Made by a program: the position numbers and the translations under genes | The notes under the pieces: model-generated | The model's input: the letters and a program-made list of their open reading frames with translations, nothing else | Database searches by the model: none | Told to the model about the DNA's origin: nothing | Assembly: GCF_012070395.1 (NCBI RefSeq) | Contig: NZ_JAAFYS010000003.1 | Location: 310,001-374,000 of the forward strand | Reading direction: 5' to 3' | Source of the DNA: Pseudoroseicyclus tamaricis | GTDB lineage: Bacteria; Pseudomonadota; Alphaproteobacteria; Rhodobacterales; Rhodobacteraceae | Length of the DNA stretch: 64,000 nt | Shown here: piece after piece, positions 52,046-60,438 of the stretch | How positions within the stretch are numbered: the first letter of the stretch is position 1 | How the letters are laid out: each line of letters opens with the position of its first letter

Positions 52046-52840
52046 ATGACGATCCCCCTGCCTGCCACGGGCCCCGTGGCAGATCACACGAGCCTTCCGG
52101 CCGCGACCGACCGTCTATCACGCGTCGACGGGCGACCTCAGCGCACACAGCCTCTCTTGCGCAAGATTGAGGTCGCCTGCCTCGACGACCGGGGCGACAT
52201 CCTCGACTTCACCCGCCTCGTGCCCGCCCATCCCGTCTTCGACGAGGCCTTCAGCGCCGTCGCGCGCGGCGCCCTGCTGCAGACGGATCGCGGAACCGTG
52301 GCCATCGAGGACGTGCTGCCGGGCGACAAGGTGCGCGTCGCGGGCGGCGACTTCGAGACGCTGCTCTGGAAGGGCTCCACCCTCATTCACGCGCAGTCGA
52401 AGGGCCAGTCGCGGGCCATGCGCCGGCTGATCCGCATCCCCGCCGACACGCTGGGCATCGCGCGCCCCATGTCCGACCTCGTGCTGGGGCCGGCGGCCCG
52501 CATCCTGCTCTCCGCCCCCGGCGTGCGGCGGCTGACGGGGGCCGACCGGGCCCTGATGCCGGCGCGCGACTTCCTCGACGATCTGGGCTTCATCGAGCTG
52601 ACGCCACAGGTCCCGGTGCCGGTCTACCACCTCGCCTTCGAGGGGCATGAGCGCTTCGCGGTGAACGGGCTGGAGGTGGAGAGCTACCATCCCGGCCCGG
52701 CCAAGACCCTCGGTCTGCCGGGAGAGCTGGAGGAGATGTTTCTCTCCTGCTTCCCCCACCGCCGCAGCCTCGCCGACTTCGGCCCCACCTCCATGCCGCG
52801 CTTGCGACGGGCGGACCTGGAGATGGTGAACGTCGCCTGA
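52046..52840 (+). CDS. Hint (Hedgehog/intein) domain-containing protein
   Basis: 264 residues; start ATG at 52046 with AGAGG upstream. After a polar N-terminus, the Hint domain begins near residue 80 (ARGALLQTDRGTVAIEDVLPGDKV), with DFETLLWKGSTLIHAQ, GPAARILLS and VYHLAFEGHERFAVNGLEVESYHPG, the Hint_2 pattern common in Rhodobacteraceae. The position of the splicing/cleavage Cys is occupied by Ala-Leu-Leu here and no C-extein-like end is seen, so self-splicing is unlikely. These proteins are usually thought to be exported or structural; no signal peptide is evident. Confidence 0.82.
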   Translation: MTIPLPATGPVADHTSLPAATDRLSRVDGRPQRTQPLLRKIEVACLDDRGDILDFTRLVPAHPVFDEAFSAVARGALLQTDRGTVAIEDVLPGDKVRVAGGDFETLLWKGSTLIHAQSKGQSRAMRRLIRIPADTLGIARPMSDLVLGPAARILLSAPGVRRLTGADRALMPARDFLDDLGFIELTPQVPVPVYHLAFEGHERFAVNGLEVESYHPGPAKTLGLPGELEEMFLSCFPHRRSLADFGPTSMPRLRRADLEMVNVA

Positions 52841-53023
52841 GGGGCGGCCTTCAGCCAGAGCTGTCGGGGGCGGGCACGGTCCGATGCCCCGCGCCGCCGC
52901 GACTTCCCCCGCGCTGACTTAAGGCCGCAGGCGCCGCGCGAGGGCGGCCCGTCCCGGCGTGCGAGGGCGGTGCCTTTGGCGAGTGGTGTGGGAGGGAGCC
53001 TCACTCCAACAGAAGCCGGGAAG

Positions 53024-53040
53024 GTGGGTTGGAAACCCAC
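53024..53040. repeat. REP-like GGTGGGTT hairpin, copy 4
   Basis: GTGGGTT/AACCCAC with a 3-base loop, followed by TCTACGGGG. Same family as the hairpins at 11047, 14938 and 15297, again beside an R1 element. Confidence 0.65.
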
Positions 53041-53116
53041 TCTACGGGGGCTCGCCCGGGGCGAGGGCTCCGGAGACCCGGGCGCCGCTCTTCCCCCCGC
53101 GCGGAATCAAGCCGCC

Positions 53117-53267
53117 GGCGCCGCGCGAGCGCCGGCCCGTCCCGGCGGGCTGGCGCTCTGGCTTTCGTACGCGCTGAGCGGACCGCGGAGAGGGGCGTGG
53201 CTGGAATAAAGCGCACCGCGGCCAGGGCGGAGCGCCACCCCACGGGCCGGCGTGCGAGCGCGGCGCC
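53117..53267 (+). repeat. R1 element, copy 4 (diverged)
   Basis: Left end GGCGCCGCGCGAGCGCCGGC, core with GGAATAAAGCGC, right end GAGCGCCACCCCACGGGCCG to GGCGCC. A degenerate left-end piece lies at about 52929-52975. These elements fill the 514-bp gap between the Hint gene and the Lrp regulator; no gene is seen there. Confidence 0.65.
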
Positions 53268-53354
53268 TGTGGCGGGGGGCGTGGGACGGAGGTCTGGCGC
53301 TGTCGGAACCGGGGCGACGGGGCAAGGCAAGCCAGCGCAACCCCGACTCGCCCC

Positions 53355-53849
53355 TTACTCCGCCAGCCGCGCCTCCAGCACCTCGAAGGGCACGCCGGGC
53401 TCGTCCTTGGCGTCGCGGATGACGAGCGAGGTCTTCACCGAGGCGACGTTCGGCGCGGCCGTCAGCTCCTCCGTCAGGAAGCGCTGGAAGGTGCGCAGGT
53501 CGGGCGAGGTGCACTTCAGGAGGAAGTCGATCTCGCCGTTGAGCATGTGGCACTCGCGGACCAGCGGCCAGGCGCGGCAGCGGTTCTCGAAGGCGCTGAG
53601 GTCCACCTCCGCCTGGCTGACGAGGCCGACGCTGGCGAACACCGTGACCTCGAAGCCCAGCTGACGCGGATCGACATCGGCATGGTAGCCGCGGATCAGC
53701 CCCTGCTCCTCCAGCGCGCGCACGCGGCGCAGGCAGGGCGGCGCGGAGATGCCGACGCGGCTGGCGAGCTCGACGTTGGTCATCCGCCCGTCGGCCTGCA
53801 ATTCGGCGAGGATCTTCCGGTCAATCGCGTCCAGTCTGGTCCCCGGCAT
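53355..53849 (-). CDS. Lrp/AsnC family transcriptional regulator
   Basis: 164 residues. An N-terminal winged helix (LDAIDRKILAELQADGRMTN, then VELASRVGISAPPCLRRVRALEEQG) and a C-terminal ligand-sensing RAM domain (VECHM-like segment CHMLNGEIDFLLKC, DLRTFQRF, VKTSLV). Such regulators bind amino acids and act as octamers on DNA wound around them. It is divergent from trxB, and the shared gap holds two direct repeats that could be its site, giving autoregulation. Confidence 0.93.
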   Translation of the reverse strand: MPGTRLDAIDRKILAELQADGRMTNVELASRVGISAPPCLRRVRALEEQGLIRGYHADVDPRQLGFEVTVFASVGLVSQAEVDLSAFENRCRAWPLVRECHMLNGEIDFLLKCTSPDLRTFQRFLTEELTAAPNVASVKTSLVIRDAKDEPGVPFEVLEARLAE

Positions 53850-53899
53850 CCAAGCCTCCGCTCACTCGCACATACATATCCTACGCCCCGGCCGGGGTT

Positions 53900-53929
53900 T
53901 GCGCAATAATATGTCTTTTATGCGCAATA
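53900..53929. promoter_or_regulatory. Direct repeats, candidate Lrp-type operator
   Basis: TGCGCAATA occurs at 53900 and 53921, exactly 21 bp (two helical turns) apart, with AT-rich DNA between. TGCGCA is itself palindromic. It lies 51 bp upstream of the Lrp start and 120 bp upstream of trxB. Confidence 0.6.
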
Positions 53930-54047
53930 TCCGGTCTGACGCGGGCGGTGCTGATGGCGCGGCGGTGCGTGCGGGTCAAGGGGTTTCCCCGCCGCGCCGG
54001 CGACCCTATATCCTTGCCTCGATCCTCTCCCTGCCAAGGAGCCCGCC

Positions 54048-55040
54048 ATGGCCGACGCCACGCATACCCGCCTTCTGATCATCGGCTCCGGCCCCGCCGG
54101 CTACACGGCGGCCGTCTATGCCGCCCGCGCCATGCTGGAGCCCCTGCTGATCCAGGGGCTGGAGCCCGGCGGCCAGCTGACGACGACGACCGATGTCGAG
54201 AACTGGCCCGGAGACCTCGAGCTCACCGGCCCCGGCCTGATGGAGCGGATGGAGGCCCACGCCAAGCAGATGGGCACCGAGATCGTCTCCGACATCGTGA
54301 CCGAGCTCGACCTCAAGCGCCGCCCCTTCACCGCCAAGTGCGACAGCGGCGCGGTGGTGACGGCCGATGCCGTGATCCTCGCCACCGGCGCCCGGGCCAA
54401 GTGGCTGGGCCTGCCGAGCGAGGAGAAGTTCAAGGGCTTCGGCGTCTCCGCCTGCGCGACCTGCGACGGGTTCTTCTACCGCGGGCAGGAGATCGTCGTG
54501 GTCGGCGGTGGCAACACGGCCGTGGAAGAGGCGCTCTTCCTCACCAATTTCGCCAGCAAGGTGACGCTGGTGCACCGACGTGACAGTTTCCGCGCCGAGC
54601 GCATCCTGCAGGATCGGGTCTTCAAGCACCCGAAGATCGAGGTGCTCTGGCACCACGAGCTCGACGAGGTGAAGGGCGAGGACAACCCGCTGGGCGTCGA
54701 GGGCGTGACTGTGCGCCATGTCGAGACGGGCGAGGTCACCGAGATCGCGGCCAAGGGCGTCTTCATCGCCATCGGGCACGCGCCGGCCTCCGAGCTGGTG
54801 AAGGACCAGCTGGTGACGCATCACGGCGGCTACGTGAAGGTCGAGCCGGGCTCGACGCGCACCTCCATCCCCGGCGTCTTCGCGGCGGGGGACCTGACGG
54901 ACCACATCTACCGGCAGGCGGTGACGTCGGCGGGTATGGGCTGCATGGCGGCGCTAGACGCCGAGAAGTTCCTCGCCGAGACCGAGGCCGATATCGACAC
55001 CGCCCAGATCCCGGCGGACCCGGTGGCTGCGGCGGAGTGA
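54048..55040 (+). CDS. trxB: Thioredoxin-disulfide reductase
   Basis: 330 residues. FAD-binding [18 protein letters not shown] at the start, the redox pair CATC (about residues 137-140) in [18 protein letters not shown]-binding [15 protein letters not shown] and the C-terminal [20 protein letters not shown]. Reduces thioredoxin with NADPH in the cytosol. The ribosome site AAGGAG is close to the ATG. A RES-domain gene overlaps its stop. Confidence 0.96.
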   Translation: MADATHTRLLIIGSGPAGYTAAVYAARAMLEPLLIQGLEPGGQLTTTTDVENWPGDLELTGPGLMERMEAHAKQMGTEIVSDIVTELDLKRRPFTAKCDSGAVVTADAVILATGARAKWLGLPSEEKFKGFGVSACATCDGFFYRGQEIVVVGGGNTAVEEALFLTNFASKVTLVHRRDSFRAERILQDRVFKHPKIEVLWHHELDEVKGEDNPLGVEGVTVRHVETGEVTEIAAKGVFIAIGHAPASELVKDQLVTHHGGYVKVEPGSTRTSIPGVFAAGDLTDHIYRQAVTSAGMGCMAALDAEKFLAETEADIDTAQIPADPVAAAE

Positions 55041-55468
55041 TCCGCCTCGACGCGCCGGCCTGGCGCATCCTCTGGGCCGCGCACCCGAACCCTCTGGCGC
55101 CGGTCCGCGCGCCGGAGGGGCGGTTCCACCACACCGGGCAGCCGGCGCTCTACCTCTCCCTCAGCGAGGCAGGCGCCGCCTCCGCCCTCGCCCGCTATCT
55201 CGGCCCGGACGATCCGCCCCGCCTGATCCAGAAGCTGCACCTGCGGACGGACGGCATCGCCGACCTGCGCAATGACGAGATTGCCCGCGCCGCGTGGCAC
55301 GAAATGGACCGCCCTGCCCCGACCTGGGCGCTCTCCGACGCGGCCCGGAGCGCCGGCGCCCGCGGCCTCCTCTACCGCTCGCGCACGCGGCCGGAACTGG
55401 AACACGTGGTGCTGTTCGATTGGGCGGGCGCGCTCGAGGTGACGGGTTCTGCGGCGCCCTGGCCGTAA
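55037..55468 (+). CDS. RES-domain protein, possibly an NAD+-consuming enzyme
   Basis: 143 residues; GTG start at 55037 overlapping trxB (GTGA). [20 protein letters not shown], then [21 protein letters not shown] and [18 protein letters not shown] follow the order R...E...S of RES domains. Known RES toxins degrade NAD+ and pair with an Xre-type antitoxin upstream. Here there is no antitoxin gene, and coupling to trxB is unusual, so this may be a housekeeping NAD+ enzyme or a pseudotoxin. The RES call is by eye. Confidence 0.7.
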   Translation: MIRLDAPAWRILWAAHPNPLAPVRAPEGRFHHTGQPALYLSLSEAGAASALARYLGPDDPPRLIQKLHLRTDGIADLRNDEIARAAWHEMDRPAPTWALSDAARSAGARGLLYRSRTRPELEHVVLFDWAGALEVTGSAAPWP

Positions 55469-55593
55469 ATTGTCGCCGCCGAGCCATTCCGCAGGCGCAA
55501 TGCTGCAATTCCGGGCGGCCTCACTTGCACGGAAACCGAGCCTCAACTAGGCACCGCCTCGCAACAGCATTTCGCACGCAGGGCCGCACGCAT

Positions 55594-57312
55594 ATGACCA
55601 CCGTATCAAATCTCGAACCCATTCCCGAACTCTACGTTTCCAACGACAGCGCCCAGAAACTGAAGGTTGCGGCCGGTGACCTGATCTCGTGGGACCTGAC
55701 CCCCCGCCAGATCTGCGACCTCGAACTTCTGATGAACGGCGGATTTTACCCGCTGAAGGGCTTCCTCTCCGAAGGTGATTACGACAGCGTCGTCGAGACG
55801 ATGCGCCTGAAAGACGGCTCGCTCTGGCCGATGCCGATCACGCTCGACGTCTCCGAGAAATTCGCGGAAGGCCTCGAGCCCGGGCAGGATATTGCCCTGC
55901 GCGACCAGGAAGGCGTCATCCTCGCCACAATGACCGTCACCGACAAGTGGGTGCCGAACAAGGCGAAGGAGGCCGAGATGGTCTTCGGCGCCGATGACAG
56001 CGCCCACCCGGCGGTGAACTACCTGCACAACCACGCCGGCAAGGTCTACCTTGGCGGCCCCGTCACCGGCATCCAGCCGCCCGTGCATTACGATTTCCGC
56101 GCCCGCCGCGATACGCCCAACGAGCTGCGCGCCTATTTCCGCAAGCTCGGCTGGCGCAAGGTCGTCGCCTTCCAGACGCGCAACCCGCTGCACCGCGCCC
56201 ATCAGGAACTGACGTTCCGCGCCGCACGCGAAAGCCAGGCGAACCTGCTCATCCACCCCGTCGTCGGCCTGACGAAGCCGGGGGATGTCGATCACTTCAC
56301 GCGCGTGCGCTGCTACGAGGCGGTGCTCGACAAGTACCCGCAGTCGACCACCACCATGTCGCTGCTCAACCTCGCCATGCGCATGGCCGGCCCGCGCGAG
56401 GCCGTCTGGCACGGCCTGATCCGCGCCAACCACGGCTGCACGCACTTCATCGTCGGCCGCGACCATGCCGGCCCGGGCAAGAACAGCCAGGGCGAGGATT
56501 TCTACGGCCCCTACGACGCGCAGGACCTGTTCACGAAGTACAAGGACGAGATCGGCATCGAGATGGTGCCCTTCAAGCACATGGTCTACGTGCAGGAACG
56601 CGCCCAGTACGAGCCGAACGACGAGATCGCCGACAAGGATGACGTGACCATCCTCAACATCTCCGGCACCGAGCTGCGCCGCCGCCTCGCCGAGGGCCTC
56701 GAGATCCCCGACTGGTTCTCCTTCCCCGAAGTGGTCGCCGAGCTGCGCCGCACCCGGCCGCCGCGGAGCCAGCAGGGCTTCACGGTGTTCTTCACCGGCT
56801 TCTCCGGCTCGGGCAAATCCACCATCGCCAATGCGCTGATGGTCAAGCTGATGGAGATGGGCGGCCGCCCGGTGACGCTGCTCGACGGCGACATCGTCCG
56901 CAAGAACCTCTCCTCCGAGCTCGGCTTCTCCAAGGAGCACCGCGATCTCAACATCCGCCGCATCGGCTATGTGGCCAGCGAGATCACCAAGAACGGCGGC
57001 ATCGCCATCTGCGCCCCGATCGCGCCCTACGCCACGACGCGCCGCGCCGTCCGCGAGGACATCGAGGCCTTCGGCGCCTTCATCGAGGTGCACGTCGCCA
57101 CCCCGATCGAGGAATGCGAGCGCCGCGACCGCAAGGGCCTCTACAAGCTGGCCCGTGAAGGCAAGATCAAGGAGTTCACCGGCATCTCCGACCCCTACGA
57201 CGTGCCGGAGAACCCCGAGCTGCGGATCGAGACGGAAGGCACCGACGTCGACAACTGCGCGCATCAGGTGATCCTGAAGCTGGAAAGCATGGGGCTGATC
57301 TCCGGGAGCTGA
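55594..57312 (+). CDS. Bifunctional sulfate adenylyltransferase/adenylylsulfate kinase
   Basis: 572 residues. The N-terminal ATP sulfurylase (about 1-390) has QTRNPLHRAHQELTFRAAR near 194 and GRDHAGPGKNSQGEDFY, and the C-terminal APS kinase (about 395-572) has the P-loop GFSGSGKST near 402 and DGDIVRKNLSSELGFS. Converts sulfate to PAPS via APS. The fusion puts both steps in one protein; the sulfurylase is the homomeric Sat type, not CysD/CysN. It starts at ATG 55594 with weak CAGGGCC upstream. A strong terminator follows. Confidence 0.95.
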   Translation: MTTVSNLEPIPELYVSNDSAQKLKVAAGDLISWDLTPRQICDLELLMNGGFYPLKGFLSEGDYDSVVETMRLKDGSLWPMPITLDVSEKFAEGLEPGQDIALRDQEGVILATMTVTDKWVPNKAKEAEMVFGADDSAHPAVNYLHNHAGKVYLGGPVTGIQPPVHYDFRARRDTPNELRAYFRKLGWRKVVAFQTRNPLHRAHQELTFRAARESQANLLIHPVVGLTKPGDVDHFTRVRCYEAVLDKYPQSTTTMSLLNLAMRMAGPREAVWHGLIRANHGCTHFIVGRDHAGPGKNSQGEDFYGPYDAQDLFTKYKDEIGIEMVPFKHMVYVQERAQYEPNDEIADKDDVTILNISGTELRRRLAEGLEIPDWFSFPEVVAELRRTRPPRSQQGFTVFFTGFSGSGKSTIANALMVKLMEMGGRPVTLLDGDIVRKNLSSELGFSKEHRDLNIRRIGYVASEITKNGGIAICAPIAPYATTRRAVREDIEAFGAFIEVHVATPIEECERRDRKGLYKLAREGKIKEFTGISDPYDVPENPELRIETEGTDVDNCAHQVILKLESMGLISGS

Positions 57313-57339
57313 GGCTCACCGGACGGCCGGAAGATCGAA

Positions 57340-57368
57340 GGGCGGCACCGCGGGTGCCGCCCTTTTCT
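57340..57368 (+). terminator. Intrinsic terminator after sat/cysC
   Basis: A perfect 10-bp stem GGGCGGCACC/GGTGCCGCCC with a 3-base loop and TTTTCTT. One of the best terminators in the window. Confidence 0.9.
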
Positions 57369-57430
57369 TGTCTGGCATGCGTCTTGGCTGGTCGGCTGCT
57401 TGTCTGGCAGAATTCTTGTCTGGCAGGCGC
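57367..57430. repeat. Four tandem 16-bp repeats
   Basis: Units start at 57367, 57383, 57399 and 57415. Three share CTTGTCTGGCA, the second is CTTGGCTGGTC. They lie between the terminator and the stop of the DUF1648-like gene. Sequence similarity between units 1, 3 and 4 suggests recent duplication. Confidence 0.7.
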
Positions 57431-57433
57431 CCG

Positions 57434-57736
57434 TCAGGCCTGCCCGAGCTGCCGGCCGATCATCCACAGATGCAGCAGATGCGCCGCGAGGAAGGCAACG
57501 ATCACGACCGCACCGCCCGGCAGAGCCCCGCCGGAGGCGACGTAAATCACCGCGATGGTGACGACGGCGAGCGCCGGCATGAAGCTCAGCGCGGCAAGGC
57601 GCGGCGCCGACCACGTGGGACGGCCGGAGACACCCCATTGCATCGGCAGCCGATCCGCCGGTGGAAGCCTCCGGTTCGCGATGAAGGACGCGGCGATCAT
57701 CGCGAGAATGACGGCAGCGCAGACGGCGACGGTCAT
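57434..57736 (-). CDS. DUF1648-like small membrane protein
   Basis: 100 residues; GAGGGAGG precedes the ATG. Helices about 3-20, 47-69 and 74-94, and the segment LPMQWGVSGRPTWSAPRLAAL (P-x-HW/QW-x2-G-x-P pattern) recalls DUF1648/SdpI immunity-type proteins. It lies 14 bp downstream of the cytochrome b561-like gene, so it is the last gene of the hsp20 operon. Function unknown. Confidence 0.7.
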   Translation of the reverse strand: MTVAVCAAVILAMIAASFIANRRLPPADRLPMQWGVSGRPTWSAPRLAALSFMPALAVVTIAVIYVASGGALPGGAVVIVAFLAAHLLHLWMIGRQLGQA

Positions 57737-57750
57737 CGATCCTCCCTCGG

Positions 57751-58242
57751 TCAACGCGCGCGCGGGGCCGGCATCATGCGGCGGAGCAGGCCGTCGTGGC
57801 GGATGAACTGGTGGTAGAGCGCAGCGCCGATGTGAACGGCGACGGTGATCGCCAACATCCAGAACAGCGTCTCGTGCAGCTCCGCCGCGCTCTCGATGGC
57901 GCCGACCCAAGCGATCAGGCCGAGGATCGGGATCATCAGGAGCAGCGCGTAGAGCGCAAAGTGCGAGGCCTGCGCGACGAGCAGCATCCAGCCGGGCATC
58001 TTCGGCTCCGGCGGAGCGCCGTGGCGCATGCGCAGGCCGACGCGCACCAGTGTCAGGGCCAGAACGGCGACCCCGGCGATGCGGTGGACGAGTCCCTGGG
58101 CCGTGAAGGGGCCCGTCGCCGCCACTTGTTCGAACGCCGCCTCCACCGCGTCATGGCTGACCCATGATACGATGAGAACGGCGAGGGTGAGCCAGTGGAG
58201 CAGGATCTGCCCGCTGGAATACTTGTCACGCGACCTTGGCAC
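57751..58242 (-). CDS. Cytochrome b561-type membrane protein
   Basis: 163 residues from a GTG start. Four hydrophobic helices contain the haem-binding histidines: QILLHWLTLAVLIVSW (His in helix 1), GLVHRIAGVAVLALTLVR, ASHFALYALLLMIPILG and HETLFWMLAITVAVHIGAAL. Such proteins pass electrons between quinol or ascorbate pools and periplasmic acceptors; superoxide oxidase CybB is a characterised homologue. It starts 18 bp after the DUF1150 stop. Confidence 0.88.
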   Translation of the reverse strand: MPRSRDKYSSGQILLHWLTLAVLIVSWVSHDAVEAAFEQVAATGPFTAQGLVHRIAGVAVLALTLVRVGLRMRHGAPPEPKMPGWMLLVAQASHFALYALLLMIPILGLIAWVGAIESAAELHETLFWMLAITVAVHIGAALYHQFIRHDGLLRRMMPAPRAR

Positions 58243-58260
58243 GGCCCCTCGCCTGTTATC

Positions 58261-58485
58261 TCAGTGAATGGTCAGGGGAACCATATCGTGCTCGCGCGCC
58301 AAGGCGAAAGCGAGCTTTTGATCGATGACGAGCGCCAGCTGGCGGCCATCGGCGTTGTGCACGGCAAAGAGCGTCTCGCGCCCCTCGGCCTGGGCCTGCA
58401 CCTCTTCAGGCAGGTCGGCGACAGCGACGGGCTTCACATAGACGACGTTCTTGCCCATGCGCGACATATCGACAGGCGTGTTCAT
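58261..58485 (-). CDS. DUF1150 family protein
   Basis: 74 residues: MNTPVDMSRMGKNVVYVKPV, then a DLPEEVQAQAEGRETLFAVH core and QLALVIDQKLAFALAREHDM. Small acidic protein known mainly from its position next to Hsp20 genes in alphaproteobacteria. Its ATG overlaps the hsp20 stop (ATGA), so expression is coupled to heat shock. Confidence 0.88.
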   Translation of the reverse strand: MNTPVDMSRMGKNVVYVKPVAVADLPEEVQAQAEGRETLFAVHNADGRQLALVIDQKLAFALAREHDMVPLTIH

Positions 58486-58919
58486 TGCGCGCTCCCCTTG
58501 GTGTGTCCGCCCTTGCGGATCTGAATGGTCTGCACGACGCTCTCCGGCGGCTTGCGGGTGAGGTCGATATGCAGCAGGCCGTTCTCCATCACAGCCTCGC
58601 CGATCTCCACCCCGTCCGCCAGCACGAAACTGCGCTGGAACTGGCGGGCGGCGATCCCACGGTGCAGGTAGACCCGCCCGTCCGAGTCTTCGCTCTGCCG
58701 GCCACGCACCACGAGGCTGTTCTCCTCCAGCGTGATGGCGAGGTCATTTTCCGAGAAACCGGCGACGGCGAGCGTGATCCGGTAGGAATGCGGTGAGGTC
58801 TGTTCAATATTGTAGGGGGGATATCCGTCCCCCGCGCTCTTGGCGGTGCGCTCCATCAGCCTTTCGAGCTCTTCGAAGCCCAGAAGGTAGGGATGCGCCC
58901 CAAGCGAGATCTTGGTCAT
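58482..58919 (-). CDS. Small heat-shock protein, Hsp20/alpha-crystallin family
   Basis: 145 residues. A helical N-terminus (GFEELERLMERTAKSAGDG), then the alpha-crystallin domain with PYNIEQTSPHSYRITLAVAG, NSLVVRGRQ, YLHRGIAARQFQRSFVLADGV and NGLLHIDLTRKPPE. ATP-independent holdase preventing aggregation. It has the class A IbpA-like start. GAGGACGC precedes the ATG. First gene of an operon running through to 57434; a sigma-32-like promoter lies upstream. Confidence 0.94.
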   Translation of the reverse strand: MTKISLGAHPYLLGFEELERLMERTAKSAGDGYPPYNIEQTSPHSYRITLAVAGFSENDLAITLEENSLVVRGRQSEDSDGRVYLHRGIAARQFQRSFVLADGVEIGEAVMENGLLHIDLTRKPPESVVQTIQIRKGGHTKGSAQ

Positions 58920-58983
58920 GTGCGTCCTCGTAAGCGACTGGCGGCGTCGGGCCCCGAAGCGGCAACCCGGCCTTGCCCGCTGC

Positions 58984-59013
58984 AATATGGGCGCCGTTCC
59001 CCGGCCCCGCAAG
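58984..59013 (-). promoter_or_regulatory. Candidate heat-shock (sigma-32) promoter of hsp20
   Basis: On the minus strand CTTGCG (59008-59013) and CCCATATT (58984-58991), 16 bases apart, resemble CTTGAA-N13-16-CCCATNT. A start near 58977 would leave a 58-base leader with several GC hairpins but no obvious ROSE thermometer. Confidence 0.55.
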
Positions 59014-59085
59014 GGTTGGCCGGGCTGGGAAAGGAGCCGCGGCGGGGATAAGGTGCGGGGCGGGACATGGCAGATGCGGGGCGCG

Positions 59086-59307
59086 ATGAGCGGGTCTGAG
59101 AGGCTGGAGGAAGCGGAGGTTCTGAAGATCGAGCTCACGGTGCTGCGCCAGGAGCACCGCGATCTCGACTCGGCCATCGCGGCGCTGGAAGAGCGCGGGC
59201 CGCGGGGCGACGTGCTCACGATCAAGCGGCTGAAGAAGCAGAAGCTGGCGCTGAAGGACCGGATCTCGCGGATCGAGGATCGGCTGACGCCGGACATCAT
59301 CGCCTGA
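59086..59307 (+). CDS. YdcH family protein (DUF465)
   Basis: 73 residues (MSGSERLEEAEVLKIELTVL). Almost all helix with heptad pattern and the family's LRQEHRDLDSAIAALEER and IKRLKKQKLALKDRISRIED. Small cytosolic coiled-coil protein, function unclear. An ATG four codons earlier (59074) is an alternative start; the one chosen is nearest to the domain. Confidence 0.85.
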   Translation: MSGSERLEEAEVLKIELTVLRQEHRDLDSAIAALEERGPRGDVLTIKRLKKQKLALKDRISRIEDRLTPDIIA

Positions 59308-59334
59308 GGCGGGATTGCGGGGAGGCGGGCGTGC

Positions 59335-59382
59335 GTGGGGTCGCTGCCCCCACACCCCCGGGATATTTCGAGAAAAGCGAGA
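59335..59382 (+). repeat. R2 interspersed hairpin element, copy 6 (forward)
   Basis: GTGGGG/CCCCAC stem, CACCCCCGGGATATTTCGAG and AAAAGCGAGAAG tail. It lies between the convergent ydcH-like gene and the midA gene, 28 bp past one stop and 7 bp from the other. Confidence 0.75.
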
Positions 59383-59388
59383 AGGACG

Positions 59389-60438
59389 TCAGGGCTCGGC
59401 GAGGCCGGGCGGCGGGGCGCTGCCGTTTCGGTAGAGGCCGAGGACCTTGAAGAGGGTGCCCATCTCGTCCGGATGGCACAGGCGCCGGTGGGCGGCGGCA
59501 ATGGCCTCCGCATCGCCTTTCACGGCGAGGGCACGGGCGCGCTCGGTGATGCCCAGGCGTTCGAGGAACGCCCCCTGCCCCTCCAGAGCCGTGGCGAGCG
59601 CCGGGGCGGCGGCGCGGGCGAGGGGCTGGAAGTCGACATGCGCCGTCAGGTCGGCGCGGCCGGGCTCCGCCAGCGGGTCCGCGAAGGCGCCCTGCTCCAG
59701 CGCCTGCAGCGTGTCGCCGCGGGAGAGCCAGCCGCCGTAATCGACGATCAGCGCCGCGCCGCCATGGGCGGCGATGCGGCGCCCCACCTCGGAGGCGATG
59801 GCGGGGGCCATGGGGCAGATCTCCACGAGGTCGCTCTCGGCCGTGTCATTGAGCCGGCCCGCCAGCGCGGCGACGGGGGCCGGCTCCGTCAGGCCGAAGG
59901 AGAGCGCGCCCTCCTTGAGCCCCACCACCCGCTCCGCCCAGCCGCGGCCGACGCGGATGAACTGGCGGATGGGCAGGGCATCGAAGAACTCGTTGGCGAG
60001 GAGGTAGAGCGGCCCCTCCGGCAGATCCTCCACGCGCTCGTGGTGGGTGGCGGCGGGCAGGCGCCGGGCCTGCTCGGCGCGCAGGACGGGCGAGGCCTCC
60101 ACCAGGTGCAGCTCGGCCGCCTGCGCGAAGCCGGGCACGCCGCGGGTGGCGCGCAGGACATCCTCCATCAGCACGCCGCGGCCGGGCCCGAGCTCGGCGA
60201 GCACGAAGCGCTCCGGCCGGCCCTCGGCCATCCAGGCGGCGGCGAGGCAGAGGCCCAGCATCTCGCCGAACATCTGGCTGATCTCCGGCGCCGTGGTGAA
60301 GTCGCGGCTGCCGATGCCGGGGCGGGTGGAGTAGTAGCCGTGCTCGGGGTGGAACAGGCACTCGCCCATGTACTCGGCCACGCTCATCGGGCCGGCGGCG
60401 CGGATGCGGGCGGCGAGGATCTCCGCCAGCTCCGTCAC
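59389..60438 (-). CDS. MidA/NDUFAF7 family SAM-dependent methyltransferase
   Basis: 349 residues from a GTG at 60438 overlapping the lgt stop (GTGA). [20 protein letters not shown] at the start, the SAM site [31 protein letters not shown] and [15 protein letters not shown]. In mitochondria the homologue methylates an arginine in complex I subunit NDUFS2; the bacterial target is not shown. Coupling with lgt is common in this group. A Pro-rich end follows. Confidence 0.9.
   Translation of the reverse strand: MTELAEILAARIRAAGPMSVAEYMGECLFHPEHGYYSTRPGIGSRDFTTAPEISQMFGEMLGLCLAAAWMAEGRPERFVLAELGPGRGVLMEDVLRATRGVPGFAQAAELHLVEASPVLRAEQARRLPAATHHERVEDLPEGPLYLLANEFFDALPIRQFIRVGRGWAERVVGLKEGALSFGLTEPAPVAALAGRLNDTAESDLVEICPMAPAIASEVGRRIAAHGGAALIVDYGGWLSRGDTLQALEQGAFADPLAEPGRADLTAHVDFQPLARAAAPALATALEGQGAFLERLGITERARALAVKGDAEAIAAAHRRLCHPDEMGTLFKVLGLYRNGSAPPPGLAEP

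Noticed and set aside
57367-57430. CRISPR-like array
   Set aside because: The 16-bp units are directly adjacent without spacers and there are no cas genes.
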